A DNA stretch of 64,000 nucleotides from assembly GCF_004193775.1 (NCBI RefSeq), contig NC_041019.1, positions 37,647,102 through 37,711,101 of the forward strand. The letters are read 5' to 3'. The notes under the pieces are model-generated. The model was given only the letters and a program-made list of their open reading frames with translations, searched no databases and had not been told where the DNA came from. Made by a program: the position numbers and the translations under genes. Below are positions 1 through 10,716 of the stretch, one piece after another (position 1 is the stretch's first letter; each line of letters begins with the position of its first letter). Source of the stretch: Glycine soja. Lineage: Eukaryota; Streptophyta; Magnoliopsida; Fabales; Fabaceae.

Positions 1-1430
1 AACTATTCAGTTAGTAACGGATGCTGCTGATATTTGGTTCCAACACGGATATCTTTATATTTTTGTTTGTTTTTATCTTTGTTTCTTTTCTCACTTTACT
101 TTTGAAAAAATATGTTAACGATTTATTTTTAAATCATTAATTGTTCAATATTTCAATTTAAATACTGTTATTTATATTTTAAAAAGTATACTCAGAGTGA
201 CAATAATATTCCCTATCATTGAATTCTTATCTTTCTTATGGGATGAATATTTTATATTCTTCTTGCTATATATATATTCCTTCAAAAGAAAATATTGATA
301 GAAGTGAAAAACATGTTAATGCTTTAAAAAAAATCATATTAATGACTATTTATATTATTCATTTAATGAGACTTTTAAAAAATATTATTAAATTATAGAA
401 AAGAATAGTTAAAGAATGTACATTAATTTGACATTAAATATATTTTAATTATTTAAATGTGTGAATCACAAAATATATTAAATATTTAATAAATTTCTCC
501 TAAAAAATATTAATAAAATATATTTTACTACCAAAAAGGTCAAATATTAACTATTATTATATTAACAGATCGACGTTGCTGGCTTTTTGTTACAACGCCA
601 ATAGTCTTATATTTTTGTTTATTTTTCTCTTCATTTCATTTCTCCCTTTACTAAAAAAAATTAACAAGTGTTAAATTGCTAATTGTTCAATATTTCAATT
701 TAAATGATGCTATTTAAATTTAAAAAAGTTTATGCTAAGTGATAATAATATTCTGGGAATATTATGAGATGAATATTTGAATTCTGATCTTTCTTATGAG
801 ATGATTATTTCATATCCTAGTCGTTATATATATCCTTCGAAAGAAAAGGTTGATAGATGCGAAAAACCAGTCAATTGTTTTAAAAAAATTATGTTAATAA
901 TTATTTATGTTATTCATTTAGTGAGACTTTTTGAAAATATTATTAAATTGTATAAAAGAATAATTAAATAAGTTAAATTAATTTGACATTAAATATATTA
1001 TAATTAGATACATATCTGAATCACTAAATGTATTAAATTTTAATAAATATCTTTATAAAATAACAAATATATTCCTTACATAAAGGTCAAATATTAACTA
1101 TGCTATTAACATTGATCAAAGTAGTATTACTCCATCTCCATACAGATTAGTCATTAACGAAATCAATAAATAAGTATCAAATAAGATGGTAAAAAAAAAT
1201 ATTAACTATTCTATCAGTAACAGATGTTGTTGGCATTTTGTTCCAACACGAATAGCCTAGCAGTTTTGTTTGTTTTTCTCTTTGTTTCTTTTCTCCCTTT
1301 ACTAAACCAATTAATGCTTTAGTCTTAAATTGTTAATTTTTCAATATTTAAATTTAAATGATGCTATTTAAATTTTAAAAAGTATACTCATAGTGATAAT
1401 AACATTACCTATCTTTGACAAATAATATAA
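1..1430. repeat. Three diverged direct repeats, AT-rich
   Basis: Three related blocks start near 1, 550 and 1200. Each opens with a stretch like AACAGATG-TTG-TGGC followed by TTTGTT-CCAACACG, then a TTTTTGTTTGTTTTTCTCTTTG-like tract and an AT-rich tail. The copies differ by many substitutions and indels. No coding potential is visible; short frames here are low complexity. Probably an old duplicated non-coding element, family not recognised. Confidence 0.55.
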
Positions 1431-2500
1431 AAATTAATATTTGAATCATCTAATTAATGAATCACATAATTAGAAAATTCATAGATAGTTTTAACCATAT
1501 GTTGGTGTTGGGGATATGTTAGTTTAAATAATTTGATTAAATAAGAATTTTTATATGGATGTTTATGTCACAAGTGTTTTAAAAAAAATATAAAATTGTT
1601 ATAACTTGGATCACAACGAAATGATGCAAAATATTTTAAAAATTGGTTTTAAAGTGTAATTGTTACCTAGATTGAAGACTTGGATATTATGAGAAATGAA
1701 AGCTTTAAATTTGGATCATATAGGGTGTATCAAGTGAAAGAAATATTAGTATGAGTGAGTGAACAAAGTAAGAGTTGTTAGACTTTTGGCAAGTGTAATA
1801 ATTGTCATTTGTCATTGTAAGTTTCACATTTATAAAAGAGTTACTTAATTCATTCAGATAAAGGTTATTAATTTAATAGTTATACACAAATTTAATTGAA
1901 TGTCATTGGTTTAGGTTTAACTAACTAAAGATAACTAAAAGTAAAAGAATAGTAAAAATAACGGATTTATGAAAATAACAAAAATTAGGGGAATAACGAA
2001 AATAATGGAATTCAGTGCATCGAAAATACGTAAATTATGGAAACAATAATCACAACTTAAATTAATTCAAGAAAACATATGATTGGATTTCATCGTTCAT
2101 ACCCTTAGTATCCTAATAAGATTAACATATATAAATCATTTTCTAACATTACCGATGCACACATAGTTATCCCAAGTCGATTCCTCACACTCGAGACCTA
2201 AGAATATTTACCAAACATTGATCCCTCACATATGAAGTAAATATCTCAACATTACAATTATATTCTCGTGTTTTTTGCAATAAAAATGTTATGCTTTATT
2301 CCTAGAAACATAACATAACGAGTAAAATCATTCGGTTCAAATTCTAATATTACTTTCCAGTCTCACTTAAAATCCAATTTCATGACACTAATGATCAAAT
2401 AGAATCAAGCATTACGAGTAGAATGAAATTACCAATAATGAGTAGGAAAGATTCATACATATATAATATCAAAAGGGATACATAAGGGTACAAAGATTAC
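1431..2500. other. AT-rich stretch, no gene seen
   Basis: No open frame with recognisable coding features on either strand. The part from about 1900 has a composition like the non-coding leaders of legume LTR elements, but I found no matching terminal repeat. Confidence 0.4.
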
Positions 2501-3050
2501 ATTCAATCCTTAAGAAAAACTAACCGATCATTACGTAGAGCACAAGACTAACAAGAGAAATAATGAAGGATGTGATTCACGGTCACAACTCTGTATTTCC
2601 TTTTCTCCTTCTTCTTCCTTAGCCTCTCTAGGTTTTTCTCCCTATTGAAGGCTGTTGGGATCCCTTTCTCCTTCAACATGCATGGTTATTTATAGAAAAC
2701 AACTTAGGAGAGCAGACAAATTCGCCCAAACAAGTTGTAGCTCGCTTAGGAAAATTTGTTGCTTACTGGTGAAGGCATCCACTTGCCTAGGTGAGCTGTA
2801 AGTTGCCCAAGCGACTTGCTTGCTTAGGGATGAAGTAAGATCTTTAGCCCAAGCGAGGTGGTTGCTAGCCTGGGCGAAGTAGGGGTCAAAAATCTTTATG
2901 CAAAAACCATTTTTCCCTTCCTTTTGGCTTTGTTTCTGGATCTAACAAACAACCATCAAAACTTACAAAATCATGGATGAATCTTTCATATTTAAACAAC
3001 AACATTAGTAAATGTACAATATATATAAAACAAATAGATTTAAGGGTAGT
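2501..3050. mobile_element. Possible LTR-retroelement fragment
   Basis: A C/T-rich tract (2600-2640) is followed by 'atggttatttatag' and by several variants of GCCCAAGCGA / GCTCGCTTAGG / GCCTAGGTGAGC between 2720 and 2880. Such repeated 'gcccaagcga' motifs are, from general knowledge, common in legume LTR elements. No ends, primer site or coding domain could be found, so this is a tentative call. Confidence 0.3.
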
Positions 3051-3130
3051 TTATAAAAAAATTATTATAATTAAAAGATAAGTGCTAATAATTTAATCCC
3101 AAAAAAAACTTAAATTTGGCACTTGTCAAG

Positions 3131-3558
3131 AGTCTTTTTGGATACAAAACTATAAGAGTCTTTCAAAGTTTCTCTACTAGGAAAAAATATAATTTTTTCA
3201 TCAGATCACAATGTAACTATTACCTATTTTCTCAAAAGCTTTTTTAACTTGTATCTAACTAGATCCTAAATCTAAATCATACATAAGTGGTTAAGATAAA
3301 AATTTATTTAATTATCACATGGCAACTTAAAAGTCTTTTTGGATACAAAACTATAAGAGTCTTTCGAAGTTTCTCTACTAGGAAAAAATATATTTTTTTC
3401 ATTAGATCTTTGGATACAAAACTATAATAGTTTTACAATGTAATTGTTACCTATTTTCTCAAAAGCTTTTTTAACTTGTATCTAACTAAATCCTAAATCT
3501 AAATCATACATAAGTGATTAAGATAAAAAGTTATTTAATGATCACATGGCAACTTAAA
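3131..3558. repeat. Tandem duplication, about 201-bp unit
   Basis: The block starting AGTCTTTTTGGATACAAAAC at 3131 recurs at 3332 with few changes. The second copy holds an extra piece (about 3405-3435) that repeats GGATACAAAACTATAA. No coding sequence is seen. Confidence 0.85.
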
Positions 3559-5010
3559 AAAGTCACATGATTGTTGTCATTGAAATATGAGCAACACACT
3601 AGAAAAGGGGTAGAATAGTGAGTTAATACAAACTTTGGAATCTTTTTCATAACATGAAAGTTTTCACAAAGTTGTTTATTAGAAGAGGTTTAAAAACATG
3701 GCACTTGAAAAAGCGTCCAACAACACCAAATACAGTTTCACAAAAACCCATTTAACATAGCATCTAGTCATTTGCAAATGAATTTCAAATAGAGGTTTTC
3801 GCAAAGCTTGCACGTCCAAGGTGTGAAAGAGATAACTTAAGAGAAAAACAAGTTATAACATAAGCTAGAGTAAAAACACAAAGTTTATACATGTTCACTT
3901 AATCTCATGAGCTTGATATGGATTATTTTGGCAAGTACACCAGTCGAACAACTAATACAATGAATAAATCAAGATATTGTTTTCCCATGAGACTCGTGCA
4001 ATATAAGTAAGGCAATGTACTATTAACTTAGGCTTTAGAACTACACATGAAAGCACTAAAACCATGAGCTTTAAAGTGGTTTTGTGAAGTAACAAATAGA
4101 TAAGTGATTAAAACAAGACAGTATATATTTTATGTGGTTTTAAAAACAAAAATGCAATTATAAAGATTTACGCATAGTAAAAGTTGTTGCAGGGATAGAT
4201 CACAACAAATTGTCACTATCTTCATCCATTAATATGTCATACATACTTCATTCATGCTCTTATGTTAAAATCAATCAATAAAAGTTTTTTTAATCCTAAT
4301 TCCTTAGGTAAAAAGAGCCTTGTCAAGATCCCTAAAACATTGAATGAAGGCACTAGTTTTAAGCTTTGTGACCAAAAGGCTACAAAGAAAATCAGTTTCA
4401 TTCCTACACATTAAGTCTCATGAACATTTTGTTCAAATCAAGATAATAAAAGTATTTCCCAACATCATTTACATCCCAAAATCATGCCATGGGTGGTCAA
4501 TCCACAACAAGCATTAAGCAAAGACACAAAATACGAAAATAGAACATAAATATATCAAAAGAAACATGAGAGTTCAGAATTGGCTACACTTACCCCTTAC
4601 AACAATTGAAATCAACCACTCATGGAGATGAGCAACTCAAATTACACTTGGAAATGTAAGAAATGGATGAAAAACACATGAACACTTGAGTTTTTCTCTC
4701 CTTAGTAGAACAATACTAAACTTACAACTGACACAATGATGATACAAAAGGAAAGGGGGAATCATAATATATTCATGAGTCAACCCTAAAAATACAAAAG
4801 GTAGCATTTCCATTTTTAGTGCAGACTCACTCAGCCATGGATTTTTGTTGTCCAAGTTTATCCTTTTTGAGTTTTAGTACTCCAAACTTGCTCTCAGAGA
4901 TACTTCTTCCATTTAAGATCTTTTATCTACAAAACGATACGATAAATTACTACAAAGTAGCCAAGAAATCAAAATATTATAATAGAGTTTATAAAATAGT
5001 AAACTTTAGT
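3559..5010. other. No gene seen
   Basis: AT-rich DNA without a convincing exon or repeat on either strand. Short overlapping frames around 4637-5025 run on both strands and stop at the rRNA-derived block; they show no recognisable domain. Confidence 0.4.
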
Positions 5011-6418
5011 GGAGGCCCGCAGTGATATTGGCGTGCAAACCATTCGTCTGACTCGGGTATAGGGGCGAAAAACTAATCAAACCTTCTAGTAACTGGTTCC
5101 CTTTGAAGTTTCCCTTATGATAGTTAGAGCCCACAGGCGAGTTCTATCGGGTAAAGCCAATGATTAAAGGCATCAAGGGCACAAATCCCTCGACCTATTC
5201 TCAAACTTTAAATAGGTAGGACGGCACGACTACTCTATTCAGAAATATCACGAAATTAAGAGCTCCAAGTGGGCCATTTTTTGTAAGCAGAATAGGCGAT
5301 GCGAGATGAACCATAAATTAGGTTACAGTGCCCAACTGTGCGCTAACCTAGACCCCACAAAGTGTGTTGGTCGGTTAAGACCGCATGATGATGGTCATGG
5401 AAGTAGAAATCCTCTAAGGAGTGTGTAAGAACTCATCTACCAAATTAACTAGCCCCGAAAATGGATGGCACTAAAGCGTGCGACATATACCCAGTCATCG
5501 GGGCAAGGACCAAGCCCCGATGAGTAGGAGGGTACGACTGTCGCTGCAAAACCCAGGGCGAGAGCCCAAGCAGAGTGGTCGTCGGTGTAGTCTTGGTGAT
5601 AGTATAAAATATTCAAATGAGAACTTTGAAGGTCGAAGAGGGGATAGTTTCTATGTGAATGGCACTTGCACATGGGTTAGTAGTTCCTAAGGGATGGGGA
5701 AAGCCCGTCTGATAGCACTTTGTGTGTGTACTTCGAAAAGGAATTGGGTAAAAATTCCTGAACCAAGACGTGGCAGCTGACGGCAAAATTAAGGAGTTTG
5801 AAGACGTCGGTGAGGGCTCCGAAAAGAGTTATCTTTTTTTTAACAGTCTGCCCATCCTAGAAACAGCTCAGCCAAAGGTAGGGTTCAGCGACTGGAATAG
5901 CACTGCATGTCGCATGGTGTCCAGTGCGCCCCCAACGGTCCTTGAAAATCCAAGGACCAAGTGCCTCTCATGCCCGGTCATACTCATAACCGCATCAAGG
6001 CTCCAAGGTGAACAACCTTTGGTCGATGGAACAATGTAGGCAAGGGAAGTCGACAAAATGGATCCATAACCTCAGGGGAAAAATTGGCTCTAAAGGCTAG
6101 GCACGGGGGCCCTAGTCCCGAACCTGTCAACTTTCAGTGGACCGCTCAAGTTGCTTCCATGGTGAGAGCGGGTTGTCACATGCCGGTCGGGGGACGAATT
6201 GGGAACGGCCCCTTCAGGGCCTCTTCCGAAGGCGTCAAACAGCCAACTCGGAGTTTATTATGTTCCCTGCGGATGTTGACGCAATGTGATTTCTGCCCAA
6301 TGTTCTAAATGTCAAAGTGAAGAAATTCAACCAAACGCAGGTAAACGGGGAGAGTAACTATGACTCTCTTAAGGTGGCCAAATGTCATGTCATCTAATTA
6401 GTAACATGCGTGAATGGA
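5011..6418 (+). pseudogene. Degenerate internal fragment of 26S (25S) nuclear rRNA
   Basis: This GC-richer block reads on the plus strand as the central part of plant 26S rRNA. Recognisable landmarks in order are AGTTCTATCGGGTAAAGCCA (5133), GAGCTCCAAGTGGGCCATTT (5260), AAGGAGTGTGTAA (5416), TAGCCCCGAAAATGGATGGC (5450), the CCCGATGAGTAGGAGGG area (5515), TGGTCGATGGAACAATGTAG (6020), GACGCAATGTGATTTCTGCC (6279) and GACTCTCTTAAGGTGGCCAA (6362). It is far from functional: many C-to-T and G-to-A changes, and about 55 bases normally between the 'cagccaactc' stretch and 'ccctgcggat' are missing near 6255-6265. Both rRNA ends are absent. Similarity stops just after GAATGGA at 6418, where a GT-repeat tract follows. 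Short frames on either strand here are accidental. Confidence 0.92.
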
Positions 6419-6866
6419 AATGGCACGTGTCTGTGTGTGTGTGTGTGTATGTGCTATGGAAATGGCATTTGTGTGTGTGGACATCATCACCATTCACCAT
6501 CAAAGATTTTACTATGGTATTTGTTTTGTTTTGTAATGCATATGCAAGGGAAATCATGATGTATTTATGTTTATTTGCTTTGTTTCTAAATGTCAAAGTG
6601 AAGAAATTCAACCAAACGCAGGTAAAGGGGGAGAGTAACTATGACTCTCTTAAGGTGGCCAAATGTCATGTCATCTAATTAGTAACATGCATGAATGGAA
6701 ATGGCACGTGTCTGTGTGTGTGTGTGTGTGTGTATGTGTTATGGAAATGGCATGTGTGTGTGTGGACATCATCACCATTCACCATCAAAGATTTTACTAT
6801 GGTATTTGTTTTGTTTTGTAATGCATATGCAAGGGAAATCATGATGTATTTATGTTTATTTGCTTT
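6305..6866. repeat. 281-bp tandem duplication spanning rRNA edge, GT tract and transposase leader
   Basis: Unit one is 6305-6585 and unit two 6586-6866. Each unit holds the 3' rRNA piece, a (GT)n microsatellite (about 6430-6450 and 6713-6736), then a leader with ATTCACCATCAAAGATTTTA. Units are nearly identical apart from GT-repeat length. The second unit runs into the acceptor-like TTTTTATTGTAG that precedes the hAT transposase ATG. Confidence 0.9.
6586..6699 (+). pseudogene. Second copy of the 3' end of the 26S rRNA fragment
   Basis: Repeats the last 114 bases of the rRNA-derived block (from CTAAATGTCAAAGTGAAG to CATGAATGGA). It arose with the 281-bp tandem duplication rather than by a separate insertion. 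It differs from the first copy at a few sites. Confidence 0.9.
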
Positions 6867-8861
6867 GTTTTTATTGTAGAGATGAGTACTGCTACTAATC
6901 AAGCAGCAGAACAAAAGGATGAAACCAAACCTCTATGGAGATATGTTTCAAAATTTAGAAAGACTACTGGTGGTGGAAATTTTGAGTTTAAATGCAACAT
7001 ATGTGAAGTTTCATTCAATGGATCTTACACTAAAGTAAGGGCTCACTTGCTGAAAAATCTCAAGAATAGGAGTTAGAGTTTGTTCAAAGATGACTCCTTC
7101 ATGACTTGCTGAGTTTAAAAAGTTAGACAATGAAGCATCATTGAAAATACATAAGTCACAAAAAAAAATGTCCCTTTACCTCAGTCTCTAATGAAGGCAA
7201 AGAGACAAACATTGGTGCTAATCCAAAAATCAAAGGTCCTTTAGCAAATTCTTTCAATGTGCAAGGCAGAGATATTCTTGATTGTGAAATTGCAAGGATG
7301 TTGTACTCTTTAGGTCTACCATTTCATTTGACAAGGAATCCTTATTATAGGAAGGTGTTTTATTATGCTGCCAAAACTTCTAATCTCAATGGTTATGTAC
7401 CTCCAAGTTACAATAAGCTGAGAACTACCTTGCTTACAAAGGAAAAAAGGCATATGGAGAACCTCTTACAGCCAATATAAAATCATGAAGTCAAAGGTTT
7501 GAACATTGTTAGTGATGGGTGGAGTGATCCTCAAAGAATACCTCTTATCAATTTCATGGTTGTCACTAAGAGTGGACCAATGTTTTAAAAGGCATTAAAC
7601 TGCTCTAGTGAGGTAAAAGACAAGGATTTCATTGATAAACACATGAGAGATGTAAATATGGAGGTTAGGCCATCAAATGTGGTGCAAATTGTGACTGACA
7701 ATGTAGTTGAATGTAAGGCAGCAATTTTTCTCATAGAGGTAGAGTTTCTTTCCATCTACTGGACTCCTTGTGTTGTGCACACCTTGAACCTTGGTTTTAA
7801 ATATATATGTTCACCCAAGAACACCAAAAAAATAGTGATGCTTACCAACAATGGTCTTGGATCGCACAAATTGCAGAGGATCTTGGTTATATTAAAAACT
7901 TTATCATGGACCACTCTATAAGATTATTGACGTTCAGCAACTTCAACTCATTGAAGTTGTTTTTTGTTTCTTTGACAAGATTTTCTTCAACCATAGTAAT
8001 GCTCATGAGGTTTAGAAGTTTGAAAAAATGAATCCAAGAGATGGTTATTAGTGACAAATGGTCTTCTTACAAGGAGGATGATGTTGATAAGGCAAAATTT
8101 GTGAAAGAAACTTTGATGAAAGATATTTGGTGGGACAAGGTTGATTACATACATACTTTCATAACTCCTATCTATGACGTTCTTAGAAAAACAGATACGT
8201 ATTTGGCTTCTCTTCACTTGGTATATGAAATGTGGGATTCAATGATTAAAAAGGTGAGAAATGCCATATCCCTATATGAAAGAAGGACAGAAATTGAACA
8301 TTCACCCTTTTATGAGGTAGCGTATTCATTATTACTTGACCATCGGACTAAGAGTAACACACATCTTCACTGTCTAGCTAATTCTTGAAACCCAAGGTAA
8401 TATATTATATTCTTAAAGTCTTTTTTTTTTTTACATACACATTTCTATTGTAGGTTATATTAATTTATGATTATATTTTTTTAATTTTGTAGATATTATA
8501 GTCATGAATGGCTAAGTAAAGATTCACATAGACTTCCCCAACATCAAGATGTAGAACTTACTCTTGAAAGTGTTGGATCGAGTGGCCTCAGAATAATTAA
8601 GAAGGGGGGTTGAATTAATTATTCCTAAACCTTTACTAATTAAAAATTTACTCTTCTAAGGCTTTTACTATGTTTTTAAGTGAATAAGGAGTAGAAGAGA
8701 AACTTAACCAAAAGTAAAAGCAGAAATTAAAATGCACAGCGGAAAGTAAAAGAGTAGGGAAGAATGAGACAAACACACAAGAGTTTTTATACTGGTTCGG
8801 CAATAACCCGTGCCTACATCCGGTCCCCAAGCGACCTGCGGTCCTTGAGATTTCTTTCAAC

Positions 8862-9046
8862 CTTGTAAAAATCCTTTTACAAGCAAAGATCCACAAGGGA
8901 TGTACCCTCCCTTGTTCTCTTTGAACCTAGTGGATGTACCCTCCACTAGAACTGATCCACAAGAGATGTACCCTCTCTTGTTCTCAGTCAACAACCCAAG
9001 TAGATGTACCCTCTACTTGTACCACAAAGGATGTACCCTCCAATGT
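8862..9046. repeat. Hairpin array I in the solo LTR: six hairpins, five with loop TGTACCC
   Basis: The first hairpin is CTTGTAAAA-ATCC-TTTTACAAG (8862-8883), a perfect 9-bp stem. Five more share the seven-base loop TGTACCC but have different 8-bp stems: ACAAGGGA/TCCCTTGT (8893-8915), CTAGTGGA/TCCACTAG (8927-8949), ACAAGAGA/TCTCTTGT (8959-8981), CAAGTAGA/TCTACTTG (8997-9019), and ACAAAGGA/TCCAATGT (9024-9046, two mismatches). Four of the five stems are perfect although their sequences differ. Confidence 0.93.
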
Positions 9047-9052
9047 GTTAAG

Positions 9053-9315
9053 ACAAAGATCTCAGGCGGTTAAACCTTTGATACTTTGTGAATGGGGATA
9101 CAAAAGAATTCTTAGACGGTTTGTCCTTTGAACACTTTTGTATAAGGAAATGGGAAGAATCAAAAGAATTCTCAAACTGTGTCGTTTTGAATTCTTTGAC
9201 AAGGGAGAAGGGAGACACAAAAGAATTTAGGCGGTTAGTCTTTCGTTCTTTTGGAAAAGGGAGAAGAGAGACACAAAAAGAATTCAGGCGGTTAGTCCTT
9301 GGCGAATTCTTTTTG
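9053..9315. repeat. Hairpin array II in the solo LTR: five hairpins around a GGCGGTTAGTCCTT-like loop
   Basis: Five units spaced about 45-63 bp apart. Stems are ACAAAG/CTTTGT (9053-9089), ATACAAAAG/CTTTTGTAT (9098-9143), AAAGAATTC/GAATTCTTT (9163-9197), CAAAAGAA/TTCTTTTG (9218-9253) and CAAAAAGAATTC/GAATTCTTTTTG (9274-9315, 12 bp perfect). Loops are versions of AGGCGGTTAGTCCTT; unit three is the most diverged. AAGGGAGAAG-type spacers separate the last three units. Confidence 0.88.
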
Positions 9316-9630
9316 GCAAAGGGAGAAGAGATGAAAAGAATGAATAGCACAAGTTTTCAAGGTTTAGAAAACCATAAAACTTTGGAAAGCCTTTGGCACA
9401 AAAAAGAAGAAGAAGTTCAAAGAGATTCAAGGCTTGTAAAGGATTGTATAAGATTGATTGGAAAAGTGTATTGAAAAGAAAATCAAAGCCTTGCTTTTAT
9501 AGACTCTTCATGTCTGGCCAAGAGGACCATTTAGAAGAGTTATAACTTTTAGAAAAACTTAAAACCAATTTGAAAAAGTCAAAAAACCATTTGAAGAGTT
9601 ACATCTTTTGATTTATTCAGAAACAATCAT

Positions 9631-9871
9631 TGGTAATCGATTACCAAATCAGTGTAATCGATTACATAAAGCTTTTATGTGAAAGGATGTGACTCTTCAC
9701 ATTTGAATTTGAATTTCAACGTTCAAAGGCACTGGTAATCGATTACCAAAACATTGTAATCGATTGCAGCTTTTTGAAATCAATTGAAATGTTGTAAATT
9801 CATTTGAAAACTTTTTCAAATCCATTTTGCTATTGATAATCAATTACAACAATCTGGTAATCGATTACTAG
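9631..9871. repeat. TGGTAATCGATTACCA palindromes in the solo LTR
   Basis: A perfect 16-bp palindrome TGGTAATCGATTACCA occurs at 9631-9646 and 9733-9748, and a near-perfect one at 9854-9871. Half-copies (TGTAATCGATTACA-like) lie between them. Similar motifs recur at 35155-35400 in another LTR-like remnant. Confidence 0.85.
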
Positions 9872-10716
9872 AGAGTAAAAACTCTTTGGTAAACATGTTT
9901 TGAGAAAAATCCATGTGCTACTCAGTTTTTGAAAAAACCTTTTCATACTTATCTTGATTAAGCCTTCTCTTGATTCTTGAATCTTGAGTCTTGAATCTTG
10001 ATCTCTTGAATCTTGATTCTTGATTCTTGAAATCAACTTTCCTCTTGAATCTTGAAGTGTTCTTGATTCTATCTTGAACATCTTGAACTCATTCTTTGAT
10101 TGACCTTTGAGCTTTTTGTCATCACCTTTGTCGTCATATTTTTTTATCATCTTTGTTATCATCAAAACATCTTTGAATCAATCTTGATTCATCATGAAGC
10201 TTTGCTTCTACAGAAAGGAATAAATGCTTTAAAAGGTACTTTGTTGACATGGATGTAAAGAGACAAGTAAATTTGGAGTTTGCAAATTTTTCTGATGGAA
10301 GAGAAGGCTTTGATGATGTTGACTCTCTATGGGATAGAGGTATATTCGATGAAAAATCTTGGTCGCTAGTTCATGATGTTCATGCACCAACTCTTCAAAA
10401 GATTGTCCTTAAGATACTTGGACAACCATGTTCATCTTCTTGTTGTGAATGAAATTGAAGCACTTACTCTTTCATACATTCTTTGAAAAGAAATAAGATG
10501 ACACCTCAAAGGGTAGAGGATCTAGTATTTGTTCATATCAATCTTTCTCTCCTTTCAAGAAATTCTCCATAATATGATAAAAAGGAAACTAAAATGTGGG
10601 ATATTGCAAAAGATGATTTTTCACTTGAGGACAATGAAATTCTTGAAATTGTCTCTTTATCTCTTGACGAACCAGAGTTAGAAGTTATATTTTTCAATGA
10701 TGATGACCAAGAATGA

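Larger units (their letters stand above)
8571..10212. mobile_element. Solo LTR, 1642 bp, TSD GAAAG, inside the hAT gene
   Basis: Starts TGTTGGATCG and ends GCTTCTACA, giving the canonical TG...CA ends. The five bases before it (8566-8570) and after it (10213-10217) are both GAAAG. Removing the block plus one GAAAG restores continuity of the transposase reading around the join, which confirms the ends. No coding domains are inside, so it is a lone LTR left after recombination between two LTRs. The TGGTAATCGATTACCA palindromes are typical of certain soybean/Phaseolus LTR elements (general knowledge; family not assigned). A frame of 128 codons at 9088-9474 is a by-product of the hairpin repeats. 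Confidence 0.93.
6882..10716 (+). pseudogene. hAT-family transposase gene, broken, split by a solo LTR
   Basis: Begins with ATG at 6882 just after a TTGTAG acceptor. The first 65 codons form a BED zinc finger (WRYVSKF, then FKCNICEVSF with C-x2-C, then a His-containing helix). Next come DUF659-like pieces: the LPFHLTRNPYY area at 7310-7380, VSDGWSDPQR at 7508-7540, and the CVVHTLNL stretch at 7770-7795. A long helical region follows (8041-8388), then a GT-AG intron of about 95 bases after 8396. After the LTR the reading resumes at 10213 with VNLEFANFSDGREGFDDVD and the hAT dimerisation region (10260-10560), ending in an acidic tail and TGA at 10714-10716. Stops and frameshifts occur at least near 7073, 7587, 7921, 8030 and 10450. 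Domain order is that of plant hAT (Ac-like) transposases; this copy is dead. Terminal inverted repeats were not found. Confidence 0.88.

Noticed and set aside
5449..6314. Several open frames of 62-98 codons on both strands
   Set aside because: They lie in the degenerate 26S rRNA fragment; rRNA sequence explains them.
9088..9474. Plus-strand frame of 128 codons in the solo LTR
   Set aside because: The reading comes from repeated hairpin units in an LTR; no protein family resemblance.
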